The position numbers and the translations under genes are program-made. This document shows, piece after piece, positions 8,013 to 17,104 of a stretch of DNA of 64,000 nucleotides. The stretch's first letter is position 1, and each line of letters begins with the position of its first letter. The DNA lies in NCBI GenBank assembly GCA_016861165.1, contig BOKV01000006.1, positions 1 to 64,000 on the forward strand, read 5' to 3'. The notes beneath the pieces are model-generated. The model saw nothing but the letters and a program-made list of their open reading frames with translations, did no database searches and was not told the DNA's origin. Source of the DNA: Alphaproteobacteria bacterium. Its GTDB lineage: Bacteria > Pseudomonadota > Alphaproteobacteria > Rhizobiales > Rhizobiaceae.

Positions 8013-10678
8013 CAACAGCAAGGCGATTAGAGGCAGGCACTCCTGTTCACCATCCGCGCCATGGAAACGGGCGAGTGGTAGTGGACATGGGGGCCACGTC
8101 GATCGTGCGGTTCGGCGGAGCAGTTGAACAAGTTCTCGCCACCGAAATAATCGAGGTCCCGTCACTTCATTCGGCGCTTCGAAATGGCTCTCTCAGCGAC
8201 CCTACCGATGCAGTCATTCGAGCGCAGGCACTCGCCATTGGGTCGGTCAATGATCAGTGGGGGGTATTCTCGCGATCACGCGTGCAGTTGCTGCCTCACC
8301 AATTGTGGGTTTGCCGGAAGGTGAACCAAGAGTGGCCGTTCCGATGGCTGGTCGCAGACGACGTGGGACTTGGCAAGACGATTGAATGCGGTCTGGTTCT
8401 AATGCCGTTGATCACCTCCGGGCGAGTGCGTCGAGTGCTGATACTTGCCCCAGCGAAGCTCGTCCCGCAGTGGCAGTTCCGCCTCAAGGACATGTTTGAT
8501 ATCCGGCTCCAACGCTACGTGACGGAGGCAGACACTCAGCGCGGAGATTTCTGGGCGACCGCTTCAATGGTCGTCGCATCCTTTCACACGCTGAGGGACG
8601 ATCGTCGCGGCGCTCGCCAAAGACTCCTCGACGCCGACCCGTGGGATTTGGTCATCGTCGATGAGGCTCATCACCTAGGCGTGGACGAACGAGCCGGTGA
8701 GACCCTAGCTTATAGCCTCGTCTCAGACCTTGAGGAGCGGAGCAAGATCAACTCCCTGCTCTTCTTCACCGGAACCCCTCATCGAGGAAAGGACTACGGT
8801 TTTTTTGGGTTGATGCATCTTGTGCGGCCCGACCTTTTCGATCCGGATGGCGACAAGATTGAGCAGCTCTCTCAGCTGTCCAAGGTGATGATCCGAAACA
8901 ACAAGGCGACCGTCACTGACCTCCAGGGCCAACGGCTTTTCAAGCCAGTCAGTGTTTTCAGTCGCGAATATGGATACAGCACCGAAGAGACACTCTTTTA
9001 TAGGACGCTTAGCGAATTCATCCTGGACGGTCGCGCATATGCCGGAACGCTTGACGGTCGTGCGCAGACCGCTCGAATGCTTGTGCTCGTCACCCTCCAG
9101 AAGTTGGCTGCCAGCTCGATTGCGGCTGTCCGAAACGCCCTTCGTAAACGCCGGGTAATGCTGGCGGACGCTGTCAACCGTTCAAACGGCGATGCTTCGA
9201 TTGCCCTACCTGATGAAGAGCAGGTGACGTTCGACGACTTGGCGGAGGCAGAAGAGGCCATTCCCAGTTCCGCGGCCGTGATGCTGATGGAAGATGAGAT
9301 ACAGCGGCTGGATGAACTGGTCGCGCTCAGTGAGGGGGTCGCCAACGAAACGAAGATCGAGCGCCTGCTCGAGATGATTGGCGAGGATTTTGCCGCAGAA
9401 GAACCAGTCCTGCTTTTCACAGAGTACAAGGCGACCCAGGCATTGGTCGTGAATGCTCTCCATCGGCAGTTCGGTTTTGGTTCGGCTACATTTATTAACG
9501 GTGACGAGCGGCTTGATGGACTGGAGCAGGCGTCGGGGGTGACCAAGACGATCAGCCAGCCGAGAGAGCATGCCGCGGACGCATTCAACGCGGGCAAGCT
9601 GCGCTTTCTTGTGTCCACGGAGGCTGGCGGCGAAGGGATCGACCTTCAAGAGCGCTGTGCTGTGCTCGTCCACGTAGATATGCCTTGGAATCCGATGCGT
9701 CTTCACCAGCGAGTTGGACGCTTGTCTCGCTATGGCCAGACGCGTCCGGTTTCCGTCTACATTCTGCGGAATCCCCAGACGGTTGAGGCTCGGATCTGGG
9801 ATCTTCTGAACGAGAAGCTTGAGCGAATTCAGCTGGCCCTTTCCTCGGTGATGGAGGAGCAGGAGGACATCTCTCAGCTGGTCATCGGGATGGCTGGGAA
9901 CTCGCTTTTCAACGAGCTGTTCTCAGGGGGCCAGGGACTCTCCAACGAGCGCCTAGGGGCATGGTTCGATCAAGCAACCGCAACACTCGGTGGGCGCGAC
10001 GTCGTCGATACGGTTCGCGAACTCCTTGGCAACGTTTCGAGGTTCGACTTCCAGCAGGTGGGGAAGGATCTGCCCAAGGTTGATCTCCCAGATCTCGAAA
10101 AGTTCTTCACTCAAACGGTTGGCCGCCATGGGCGCCGGATTTTCAGACGCGATGAGGGACTGGAGATTAAGACCCCCGATGAGTGGAAAGAACGCAGCTA
10201 TGCGCTCCGAGACAAATACGAAGGGCTTGTCTTCGATCGCAACCTCCGCGGAACCAATGCGGCTTCACGTGTTCTAGGGGTAGGCCATCTCCTGTTCGAT
10301 ATTGCTCTTGAAGAAGCCCGAAACCTTCCATCGAGCCTAGCCTGCGTAGACGGTCTCGTCGCGCCTTTGCTGGTCGTCACGGTTGAGGATGAGGTCACTG
10401 GGACGGGAGCGCTCGTTCACCGATTGATCTTTGGCGTAACGGAGAAGGAGGGGAAGGCCGAAGTGCTTCGCGATTGGGAACTCCTTCACGTGCTCAACAC
10501 CAATTTGCCCAAGAGCTCTCCGGGTAGCGCAACTGTCGACCTGGAGGCCGCGCCGACGGTCGAACGCCTAAAGACGGCTTTTGACGCCGATCTCTCCTCG
10601 CATGCGCCAACGCTTCACAGGCCGGTCTCCTGGTCTGAGATGTTACTGATCCCAAACTCGCAGCCGGCAAGCGGATAG
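8009..10678 (+). CDS. SNF2/RapA-type DEAH helicase
   Basis: This 889-residue superfamily 2 ATPase carries all the classical motifs. Walker A is DDVGLGKT near residue 117, the DEAH box is VIVDEAHHLG near 217, and TGTPHRG follows. The second RecA domain has VSTEAGGEGIDLQ and the arginine-finger motif HQRVGRLSRYGQ near 566. A short N-terminal segment (HPRHGNGRVVV...SIVRFGG) resembles the small barrel domains placed before such helicases. The C-terminal 250 residues are unassigned. It starts in an ATGA overlap with the giant ATPase gene and has GGTGGCAGG upstream. SNF2 helicases are recurrent parts of DISARM-like and other phage-defence islands. That role is inferred here; a DNA translocase of unknown use is the safe statement. 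Confidence 0.85.
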   Translation: MTTARRLEAGTPVHHPRHGNGRVVVDMGATSIVRFGGAVEQVLATEIIEVPSLHSALRNGSLSDPTDAVIRAQALAIGSVNDQWGVFSRSRVQLLPHQLWVCRKVNQEWPFRWLVADDVGLGKTIECGLVLMPLITSGRVRRVLILAPAKLVPQWQFRLKDMFDIRLQRYVTEADTQRGDFWATASMVVASFHTLRDDRRGARQRLLDADPWDLVIVDEAHHLGVDERAGETLAYSLVSDLEERSKINSLLFFTGTPHRGKDYGFFGLMHLVRPDLFDPDGDKIEQLSQLSKVMIRNNKATVTDLQGQRLFKPVSVFSREYGYSTEETLFYRTLSEFILDGRAYAGTLDGRAQTARMLVLVTLQKLAASSIAAVRNALRKRRVMLADAVNRSNGDASIALPDEEQVTFDDLAEAEEAIPSSAAVMLMEDEIQRLDELVALSEGVANETKIERLLEMIGEDFAAEEPVLLFTEYKATQALVVNALHRQFGFGSATFINGDERLDGLEQASGVTKTISQPREHAADAFNAGKLRFLVSTEAGGEGIDLQERCAVLVHVDMPWNPMRLHQRVGRLSRYGQTRPVSVYILRNPQTVEARIWDLLNEKLERIQLALSSVMEEQEDISQLVIGMAGNSLFNELFSGGQGLSNERLGAWFDQATATLGGRDVVDTVRELLGNVSRFDFQQVGKDLPKVDLPDLEKFFTQTVGRHGRRIFRRDEGLEIKTPDEWKERSYALRDKYEGLVFDRNLRGTNAASRVLGVGHLLFDIALEEARNLPSSLACVDGLVAPLLVVTVEDEVTGTGALVHRLIFGVTEKEGKAEVLRDWELLHVLNTNLPKSSPGSATVDLEAAPTVERLKTAFDADLSSHAPTLHRPVSWSEMLLIPNSQPASG

Positions 10679-10804
10679 CTCGCGACCAGGGCAGCTGCGG
10701 AGTAGCCTGGTGGTCGGACCAGAGAACGTTGGAATTCCGGTCCGCTCTCTCCGCCAGTCAATTTTGTTGCGGCCCGGAGACATAGGCAAAACAGAATGTC
10801 CCCA

Positions 10805-10903
10805 AGACATCGGTGACAACCTCGTGCCGAACGGGTTGTCAATGGTCTGCATGATCCTCTGTTCCAGGTCGATATAGCCCAGATCATAGTGCATGAAGCT
10901 GAC
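10805..10903 (-). pseudogene. IS481-like transposase C-terminal remnant
   Basis: The minus strand encodes about 33 residues beginning VSFMHYDLGYIDLEQ and continuing to NPFGTRLSPMS. From memory this matches the conserved C-terminal end of rhizobial IS481-family DDE transposases, which close with a '...YDLGY...NPFG...' block. Nothing of the catalytic core is present. The fragment begins exactly where the nitroreductase reading frame stops making sense. The sequence after it (TGCCTATGTCTCCGGG on the minus strand, around 10775-10795) looks like an IS end, but I cannot find its partner repeat. It marks the right edge of the accessory island. Confidence 0.5.
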
Positions 10904-11044
10904 GGGGCGAAAAGTCACGCACCGTGTGGCGCCGCCGCATTTCGGCATGGCAGGCCGTCGCCGCCACGAGCATGGCGTCGTCGTTCAGTTCGAAACGGTT
11001 GGGCGGCGACACTGCCCGGTAGGGCGTTGGATCGTCGAATTGCC
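10904..11044 (-). pseudogene. Truncated nitroreductase N-terminus
   Basis: The minus strand reads WQFDDPTPYRAVSPPN and then HAEMRRRHTVRDFSPR, the start of a nitroreductase-type FMN oxidoreductase (RRxTVRDFS binds the flavin phosphate in that family). Only about 45 residues remain before the frame runs into the transposase remnant at about 10903. There is no in-frame ATG, GTG or TTG before the tryptophan; the ATG at 11044 is out of frame. The start is therefore also damaged or frameshifted. It follows the methyltransferase gene by about 24 bp on the same strand, so it was probably the second gene of that operon before the island arrived. Confidence 0.5.
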
Positions 11045-11067
11045 ATGTTTTCTCCTCTGATCTCGGC

Positions 11068-11742
11068 TCAGCCCGGCCGCCGCCACAGCAAATAGTGGCC
11101 GTCGGGCTCGCTGCTCGCCGTGAAGAACGGGCCCGGCTCGCTGGCCAGCGTCTCCATGAGGCCGGCGCGGGCGAGCGCCGCCGTCCGCTCGGCGAAACCC
11201 GCCGGCTCCCACACGTTGCGGTGCACAGTGCAGGCGAACAGGCCGCCGGGCTTCAGCACGCGGAACAGTTCGTCGAGACAGGCGGCGTCGACATGGGCGT
11301 GCGTGAAGGTGCCGGTCGAGATCAGCGCGTCGTAGCTGGCGTCGGCCAGAGCGAGCGGTCGGTTGAGGTCGGCCTCAATCAGCGCGCGGTAGATGCCGCG
11401 CGCGGCCGCCACCGCCAGCATCTGCGGCGAATGGTCGAGCGCGTCGACAATGGCAAATCCCGCCCTGGCCAGTTCGGCGCCGGCGAGCCCGGTGCCGGCG
11501 CCAACGTCGAGGATCGCCGCCCGGCGGTCGGCCAGATGGCGCGCCAGCAACGCGGCGGTGCGCGCCGGCGTCAGATAGCCGAGGCCGGCCAGCATGGTCG
11601 CGTCGTAGGTCGGCGCCCAGTCGGCATAGAGCGCCCTTGCCTCGGCCGGATCGCGCAGCCGATAGGCGCGCGCCAGCATCCGTTCGGGCGTGGCCGCCGC
11701 CGATCCGTCGTCGCGCGGCAGCAAAGGAACCTTGCCCTTCAC
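11068..11742 (-). CDS. Class I SAM-dependent methyltransferase
   Basis: The protein has the Rossmann methyltransferase signature ILDVGAGTGLAGAELARAG, followed by ALDHSPQML (the acidic residue that binds the SAM ribose) and FRVLKPGGLFACTVHR (motif III). It belongs to the broad UbiE/Methyltransf_11 group; the substrate cannot be told. The open frame extends to 11847, but that would overlap the divergent isomerase gene, and the first 35 residues look non-coding. I place the start at the GTG at 11742 (VKGKVPLL), giving 224 residues. A nitroreductase fragment lies just downstream. Confidence 0.8.
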   Translation of the reverse strand: MKGKVPLLPRDDGSAAATPERMLARAYRLRDPAEARALYADWAPTYDATMLAGLGYLTPARTAALLARHLADRRAAILDVGAGTGLAGAELARAGFAIVDALDHSPQMLAVAAARGIYRALIEADLNRPLALADASYDALISTGTFTHAHVDAACLDELFRVLKPGGLFACTVHRNVWEPAGFAERTAALARAGLMETLASEPGPFFTASSEPDGHYLLWRRPG

Positions 11743-11833
11743 GATGGTGTCAGCCTCGCTGCTCGGCCGTTGCGGCCGGCTCGATGCTGTGTAACCTGAG
11801 CGCCGCATGACGTCAAAACCAAGCGGAGGCCGC

Positions 11834-12454
11834 ATGGCCGAGCCCATCGACTATTTCCTCACCGTCATCTCGCCATGGGTCTATCTCGGCCACCGGCCGC
11901 TGATGCAGATCGCCCGGCGCCATGGCGTGCCGATCCGTTTCCGGCCGGTGGCGCTCGGCGCCGTCTGGCAGCATTCCGGCTCGGTGCCGCTCGCCCAGCG
12001 CTCGCCGGCGCGCCAGCGCTACCGTTTCGTCGAGCTGCAGCGCTACGCCGAACTGCGCGGGGTGGCGCTCAACTGCAAGCCGGCCTTCTTTCCGGCCGAC
12101 GCGTCGCGCGCCGACCTTGCCATCGCCGCCATCGTGGCGGCCGGCGGCGATCCGGCCGAATTCGCGCTGCGCTGCGGCGAGGCGGTGTGGTCGCTCAACC
12201 GCAACATCGCCGACGAGGCGGTGGTCGCCGAACTGCTCGCCGCCACCGGCCACGACGCGCCGACCATCATCGAGGCTGCAAAGCAGCCGGTGGCCGCCGC
12301 CGCGATCGCCGCCAACAACGCGGCCGCCAATGCCGCCGACGCCATCGGCGTGCCTACCTATGTCTATCGGGGCGAGAACTTCTGGGGCCAGGACCGGCTC
12401 GACCTGCTTGACCGCATGATCGCCAGCGGCCGGCCCGCCTATCTGCCGCTGTGA
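11834..12454 (+). CDS. DsbA-family / 2-hydroxychromene-2-carboxylate isomerase-like protein
   Basis: A 206-residue thioredoxin-fold protein of the GST-kappa/HCCA isomerase family. It begins with IDYFLTVISPWVYLGHRP, where the SPW/SPY position replaces the CxxC of true DsbA proteins. It has the helical insert rich in Ala and ends with the family motif AIGVPTYVYRGENFWGQDRL. Known members use glutathione to isomerise naphthalene breakdown intermediates, but many genomic copies are of unknown substrate. The ATG at 11834 is chosen because GGAGG sits 5-9 bases ahead; the ATG at 11807 adds nine unconvincing residues. It is divergent from the methyltransferase. Confidence 0.85.
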   Translation: MAEPIDYFLTVISPWVYLGHRPLMQIARRHGVPIRFRPVALGAVWQHSGSVPLAQRSPARQRYRFVELQRYAELRGVALNCKPAFFPADASRADLAIAAIVAAGGDPAEFALRCGEAVWSLNRNIADEAVVAELLAATGHDAPTIIEAAKQPVAAAAIAANNAAANAADAIGVPTYVYRGENFWGQDRLDLLDRMIASGRPAYLPL

Positions 12455-12514
12455 CGGCGGCCACCTGCGTGGAGTCTTTCGGGGTGGACTCGCGGCCGCT
12501 GGCCCGCTAGGCTG

Positions 12515-12532
12515 CAAGGAATAATTTCCTTG
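12515..12532. promoter_or_regulatory. Palindrome in front of the S24 repressor gene
   Basis: CAAGGAATAATTTCCTTG is a 7-bp perfect inverted repeat with a 4-bp AT centre. It lies 23 bp before the start of the S24/LexA-like repressor gene, where an autoregulatory operator would be expected. In this GC-rich surrounding such an AT-rich palindrome stands out. Binding by the neighbouring protein is inferred. Confidence 0.45.
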
Positions 12533-12555
12533 GCGCATCACGGTCTGGTAGCGGC

Positions 12556-13236
12556 ATGCTATCGCATGAGAGCGTATGGGCGGCGATCGACGCGCTCGCC
12601 GCGAAGCATCGGCTGACCGCCTCCGGCCTGGCGCGCGCCGCCGGGCTCGATCCGACCAGCTTCAACAAGTCGAAACGGATCACCGGCTCCGGCCGGCCGC
12701 GCTGGCCGTCGACGGAGTCGATCGCCAAGGCGCTGCGGGCGACCGGCACCGAACTCGACGAGTTCATGGCGCTCATTCCCGGCAGCGCCGTCAGACCGCG
12801 GGCGCGCCGGGTGCTCGGCCGCATGCCGGCCGCCTATGCCCAGCCGCGCCCCTTGCAGGTGCCGCTGATCGGCTTCGCCCAGGCCGGTGTCGGCGGTTTC
12901 TTCGACGATGGCGGCTTCCCGGCCGGCCAGGGTTGGGACGAGATCCGGTTTCCCGCCCCCGGCGGCGACGCGGTCTATGCCCTCGAAGTCTCGGGCGATT
13001 CGATGCTGCCGCTCTATCGCAACGGCGATGTCATCATCGTCGCGCCGGGCGCGAATGTGCGCGCCGGCGACCGCGTCGTCGTCAAGACGCGCGCCGGCGA
13101 GGTGATGGCCAAGGTGCTGGCCCGCCGCTCGACCCGCCAGGTCGAACTGCGCTCGATCAACCCGGAGCATGGCGACCGCGTGCTGCGCAACGAGGAGATC
13201 GAGTGGATCGCCCGCATCATCTGGGCGAGCCAGTAG
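12556..13236 (+). CDS. S24-family (LexA/CI-like) transcriptional repressor
   Basis: A 226-residue protein with an N-terminal helix-turn-helix (ASGLARAAGLDPTSFNKSKR, residues about 23-42) and a C-terminal LexA-type peptidase domain. The catalytic serine lies in VSGDSMLPLYRNGD and the lysine partner in the VVVKTRAGEVMAK segment. No clear Ala-Gly cleavage site was pinned down. Proteins of this type are autorepressed and many respond to DNA damage or other stress. There is no prophage around it, so it is a chromosomal regulator of unknown target. A palindrome at 12515-12532 is its likely own operator. The gene is followed closely by a secreted thermonuclease-like protein on the same strand. Confidence 0.88.
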   Translation: MLSHESVWAAIDALAAKHRLTASGLARAAGLDPTSFNKSKRITGSGRPRWPSTESIAKALRATGTELDEFMALIPGSAVRPRARRVLGRMPAAYAQPRPLQVPLIGFAQAGVGGFFDDGGFPAGQGWDEIRFPAPGGDAVYALEVSGDSMLPLYRNGDVIIVAPGANVRAGDRVVVKTRAGEVMAKVLARRSTRQVELRSINPEHGDRVLRNEEIEWIARIIWASQ

Positions 13237-13246
13237 GCGGCGGCCC

Positions 13247-13936
13247 ATGCGCCTCATCGCCGGCATCCTCGTCGCCGCCGCCTGCCTTGCCCTCGCCGCC
13301 GCCTATCTGCGCCAGCCGCCGGGGCCCGCCGGCCCCGTCACCGTGGCGGCGCCGCCGCCCGCGGCCCCGCCGACCGCCGCCGCGGCTGAAGCGGTGGCGG
13401 TCTACGAGCCGGTGCGCGGCGACATCCGCAACGTTACACCCGACCACGTGCTGCCTGGCCCGCATATCGAGGCCGAGCTGATCCGCCGGCTGCCCGCCGC
13501 GCAGCCGCCGCCGGCCGCGCCGCCCGCGCCGATATCCTGGCCGCGCGCCGAGGTCGTGTCGGCCGGGCTGCTGCGCTCGGGCGCCACCACCATCGCCATT
13601 GCCGGTATCGATCCGCTCGCGGCGGCGACCGAATGCCGCCTGCCCGACGGCGCCACCTGGCCGTGCGGCCGCTTCGCCCGCGCCGCGCTGCGGCGGCTGG
13701 TGCGCCAGCGACCCGTGGAGTGCGATCCGGCCGGGGAGGCGCTCGTGGCGACACAGCCGGCGCCGATGGTGACGCACTGCCGCGTCGCCGGCCGCGACAT
13801 CGGCCAATGGCTGGTCAGCCAGGGCTGGGCTCTGCCGCTGCCCGGCTCCGGCCATGACGAGGCGCTGCAAGAGGCACGCGCGGCCGGTCGCGGGCAATGG
13901 CGAACCGAGGCGCCGGCGCTGCCTCAGGGGTTCTGA
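13247..13936 (+). CDS. Thermonuclease (SNase)-like secreted protein
   Basis: A 229-residue protein with an N-terminal hydrophobic anchor or signal ([21 protein letters not shown]), a Pro/Ala-rich linker, and a C-terminal SNase-like domain. Recognisable parts are [15 protein letters not shown] (compare the usual 'I-R-L-x-G-I-D-A-P-E'), [28 protein letters not shown] and [10 protein letters not shown]. The usual first catalytic Arg/Asp pair is not obvious, so activity is doubtful. The start is the ATG at 13247, 10 bp after the repressor gene. Its end overlaps the convergent lysK by 13 bp. Confidence 0.75.
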   Translation: MRLIAGILVAAACLALAAAYLRQPPGPAGPVTVAAPPPAAPPTAAAAEAVAVYEPVRGDIRNVTPDHVLPGPHIEAELIRRLPAAQPPPAAPPAPISWPRAEVVSAGLLRSGATTIAIAGIDPLAAATECRLPDGATWPCGRFARAALRRLVRQRPVECDPAGEALVATQPAPMVTHCRVAGRDIGQWLVSQGWALPLPGSGHDEALQEARAAGRGQWRTEAPALPQGF

Positions 13937-15552
13937 GCCGTGAGCCGGCCGTCGAGCGCCTCGGCGATCAGCGCGCGCGTGCGCCCGATGCCGTAGAGCG
14001 CCACGAAGGAGCCGAAGCGCGGCCCCTGATCCTGGCCGAGCAGCACCTGGTAGAGCGTCTGGAACCACTCGCGCAGGTTTTCGTAGCCGGCTTCCTTGCC
14101 GGCCTCGAACACCTCGTGCTGGATGGTTTCGCCGTCGGCGTCCGGCGCCAGCGCCGCCAGGCGCCGGTCGAGGACGGCCAGTGCCGCCCGCTCCGATTGG
14201 CCGACCGGCCGGAAGCGCTTGGCCGGCCTGACGAAATCGTCGAAATAGCGGATGGCGTAGCCGACCATCTCGTCGAGCTTGGGGTGGGTCCGCGGCGTGG
14301 CGCCCGGCGCGTAGCCGGAGATGAAGCCCCACAGGATTGTCTTGTCGTGCGCGTTGGAGGCGCTGACCAGGTTGAGCAGCATGGCGAAGGTGACCGGCAT
14401 GTCGATCGCCGGCGGGCGGCCGTCATGGATGTGCCAGACCGGGTTGTTGAGCCGCTGGTCGATGTCCTGCCCGCCATAGGCCGCCAGATGCTGGAAATAT
14501 TCGTCGACCTGGCGCGGGATGACGTCGAAATGGAGCCGCTTGGCCGTCTTCGGCTTGCTGTACATGAACAGCGACAGGCTCTCGGGCGAGGCGTAGCGCA
14601 GCCACTCGTCGATGGTCAGCCCGTTGCCCTTCGATTTGGAGATCTTCTGGCCGTTCTCGTCGAGGAACAGTTCGTAGTTGAAGCCTTCCGGCGGCGCCTT
14701 GCCGAGGATGCGGCAGATCTTCGACGACAGCGTCACCGAATCGATCAGGTCCTTGCCGGCCATTTCGTAGTCGACGCCGAGCGCGGCCCAGCGCAGCGCC
14801 CAGTCGGCCTTCCACTGGCACTTGACGCGGCCGCCGGTAACCGTCGTCTCGGCCTTGCGGCCGGTGTCGGGATCGACATAGACGATCGTTCCGCGTGCCG
14901 GATGGCGCTCGACCGTCGGCACCTGCAGCACCTTGCCGGAAGCCGGCGAGATCGGCAGGAAGGGCGAATAGGTCGCCCGCCGCTCCGGCCCCAGCGTCGG
15001 CAGGATCACCGCCTTGACCGCGTCATAGGCCTCGAGCATGGCGAGCAGCATCTCGTCGAACCGACCCGACGTGTAATATTCGGTCGAACTGGCGAATTCG
15101 TAGTCGAAGCCGAAGCGGTCGAGAAAGGCGCGCAGGCGGGCGTTGTTGGCCGCGCCGAACGAACCGTGCTCGGAGCCGAACGGATCGGGCACCCGCGTCA
15201 GCGGCATGTCGAGATAGGCTTCCATCGCCGCGCGGTTGGGCACGTTGTCGGGCACCTTCCTCAGCCCGTCCATGTCGTCGGAGAAGCACAACAGCCGCGT
15301 CGCCACCCGGTCGCGGGTCAGCACGCGGAAGGCGAGGCGCACCATCGAGGTGCGCGCCACCTCGCCGAAGGTGCCGATATGCGGCAGGCCCGACGGGCCG
15401 TAGCCGGTCTCAAACAGCACGGTGTCGGGAAAACCGCCATTTTCATAGCGCCGCACGATCTTGCGCGCTTCCTCGAAGTCCCATGTCCGGCACCGCCCGG
15501 CGGCGGCGAGGAGATCGTCATCGAGCTCGGGTATCGGTCGTTCGGCGGCCAT
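13924..15552 (-). CDS. lysK: Lysine--tRNA ligase, class I
   Basis: This 542-residue class I lysyl-tRNA synthetase charges tRNA-Lys. The class I signatures are present: PHIGTF (HIGH motif) near residue 55 and KISKSKGNG (KMSKS motif) near residue 300. Most bacteria use the unrelated class II enzyme; class I is typical of archaea and alphaproteobacteria, which supports the assignment of the organism. The ATG at 15552 ([10 protein letters not shown]) is preferred over the longer open frame to 15636 because GGAAGG lies just upstream. The gene stands alone, divergent from terB-like and convergent with the SNase-like gene. Confidence 0.95.
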   Translation of the reverse strand: MAAERPIPELDDDLLAAAGRCRTWDFEEARKIVRRYENGGFPDTVLFETGYGPSGLPHIGTFGEVARTSMVRLAFRVLTRDRVATRLLCFSDDMDGLRKVPDNVPNRAAMEAYLDMPLTRVPDPFGSEHGSFGAANNARLRAFLDRFGFDYEFASSTEYYTSGRFDEMLLAMLEAYDAVKAVILPTLGPERRATYSPFLPISPASGKVLQVPTVERHPARGTIVYVDPDTGRKAETTVTGGRVKCQWKADWALRWAALGVDYEMAGKDLIDSVTLSSKICRILGKAPPEGFNYELFLDENGQKISKSKGNGLTIDEWLRYASPESLSLFMYSKPKTAKRLHFDVIPRQVDEYFQHLAAYGGQDIDQRLNNPVWHIHDGRPPAIDMPVTFAMLLNLVSASNAHDKTILWGFISGYAPGATPRTHPKLDEMVGYAIRYFDDFVRPAKRFRPVGQSERAALAVLDRRLAALAPDADGETIQHEVFEAGKEAGYENLREWFQTLYQVLLGQDQGPRFGSFVALYGIGRTRALIAEALDGRLTAQNP

Positions 15553-15694
15553 CGGCCTTCCTTCCAGCATGCGGCGTGCCGCCCGCTCTAGATCATTGCC
15601 GCGGCTTTTCCAACCCGCTTGCGGGCCGGCGCGCAACTGCCTAGTTTAGCCGGCGATCGACATCACGATTATCGGGTACGGGGATTTTCAGCGA

Positions 15695-16105
15695 ATGGCC
15701 AAGCCGACGCCGCACGACGCGCTCATCCACATCATGGTCACCATGTCCGCCGCCGACCGGACCATGACCGACAAGGAACTGGCCAAGATGGGCGACATCA
15801 TCGAGACCCTGCCGGTTTTCGACGGCTACGATATCCAGAAGTTGGTCAAGGCGGCAGAGCGCTGCGCCGACATCCTGCAGGAGGAGGACGGTCTCGACCA
15901 GATCATCGCCGGAGCGCTCGACGTGCTGCCGCGCCGGCTGCACGAGACCGCCTATGCGCTGGCCGTGGAGGTGGCCGCCGCCGACCTGCATCTGGAGCAG
16001 GAGGAACTGCGCCTTTTGCAGATCCTGCGCGACCGCTTCAACCTCGACCGCCTCACCTGCGCGGCGATCGAGCGGGGCGCGCGGGCGCGTTACCAGCGAC
16101 TCTGA
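15695..16105 (+). CDS. TerB-family tellurite-resistance-like protein
   Basis: A 136-residue, all-helical cytoplasmic protein of the TerB fold. The acidic metal-binding type segments SAADRTMTDKELAKM (about residues 18-32) and AADLHLEQEELRLLQIL (about residues 97-113) are the two repeats of the family. No other ter genes are nearby, so the name reflects the fold rather than tellurite resistance. It is divergent from lysK with a short intergenic gap. The protein starts at ATG 15695. Confidence 0.85.
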   Translation: MAKPTPHDALIHIMVTMSAADRTMTDKELAKMGDIIETLPVFDGYDIQKLVKAAERCADILQEEDGLDQIIAGALDVLPRRLHETAYALAVEVAAADLHLEQEELRLLQILRDRFNLDRLTCAAIERGARARYQRL

Positions 16106-16118
16106 GCGCTGGCGTTCC

Positions 16119-17003
16119 TCAATAGAGCCCGAGTGGGAAATAGCGCAGATAGAGTTCGGCGAAGACGCCCCTGTCGTTGATTTCCTTGAGTGCGTAGTCG
16201 GCCGCCGCGGCGAGTTCCGGCCGGCCGCGGGCGAAGGCGATGGCGAGGCCGTAGCCGAACTCGACCGTCGACAGATAGGGCCCGCCGGCGAAGGCGCAGC
16301 AATCCTTGGCGGCGTCCGACATCAGCCAGAACGACAGCGACACGGCGTCGGAGAAGACGAGGTCGACCTGACCGTCCTGCAGCGCCTGCAGCGCCGCCGC
16401 GCGGGTCGGGAAGACCTCGCGCCGGGCGCGGGTAAAGGCGGTGTCGAACCAGCTCAGGTGCTGCGAGCCGGCGACCAGCCCGACCCTGTGGCGCAGCACC
16501 ACCTCGCTCATCGGCTCGGTGAAGCCGTTCTCGCGGCGGGCGACGAAGCGGGCGGGGATGCGCAGGTAGGGCCGCGAGAAGGCGTACTGGTCGCGCGTGC
16601 GGGCATTGACCTCCAGCCCGGCGATGATCGCCTCGCCGTCACCGCGCGCCATCGCCGTCTCCAGTTCGGCCCAGGGCAGCGCCTGGATCTGGCATTTGGG
16701 CAGGATATCGAGCTCGGCGCAGATGGCGCGGGCGAGATCGACGTGGAAGCCGGTCAGCCGCTTCTGCCGGTCGATGAAATTGAAGGGCGGAAAGTCGGTC
16801 GTCGTCAGGAAGCGCAGCCGCTGCAAGGCGGAAAGGTCGGGCTTCGGCAGCCTCTCGCCCGTATCCCAGTAGTTCGGAATGGTGACCGCCTGCGCCAGGG
16901 CCGCTTCCACTGGCGCCATCGCCGGCACTGCCGCGACGGCGGCGAGGCAGGCGAGCCAGACCGCCCGCGCCAGTGACCGCAATTTGAAGCCGCCCACTCG
17001 CAT
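16119..17003 (-). CDS. Periplasmic substrate-binding protein, family 3 type
   Basis: A 294-residue exported protein. Residues 1-38 form a signal peptide (positively charged start, LACLAAVAAVPAMAPVEAALAQA), followed by a type II periplasmic binding fold. LRFLTTTDFPPFNFIDRQKRLTGFHVD is its first strand and ligand-contact region, and ARGDGEAIIAGLEV and YAFSRPYL are further landmarks of amino-acid-type binding proteins. No permease or ATPase gene is next to it, so it may serve a transporter elsewhere or a signalling protein. The glycosyltransferase gene is divergent from it. Confidence 0.85.
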   Translation of the reverse strand: MRVGGFKLRSLARAVWLACLAAVAAVPAMAPVEAALAQAVTIPNYWDTGERLPKPDLSALQRLRFLTTTDFPPFNFIDRQKRLTGFHVDLARAICAELDILPKCQIQALPWAELETAMARGDGEAIIAGLEVNARTRDQYAFSRPYLRIPARFVARRENGFTEPMSEVVLRHRVGLVAGSQHLSWFDTAFTRARREVFPTRAAALQALQDGQVDLVFSDAVSLSFWLMSDAAKDCCAFAGGPYLSTVEFGYGLAIAFARGRPELAAAADYALKEINDRGVFAELYLRYFPLGLY

Positions 17004-17104
17004 TTCTCCGACGCGGATTGTAAGCTTTCGTTAACCCACAAGTCTCGATCACGGCGCCGGCCGCGGCGGCCGGCGAGCCACGCCGCTGTAGCAGGTTTGG
17101 GGGG

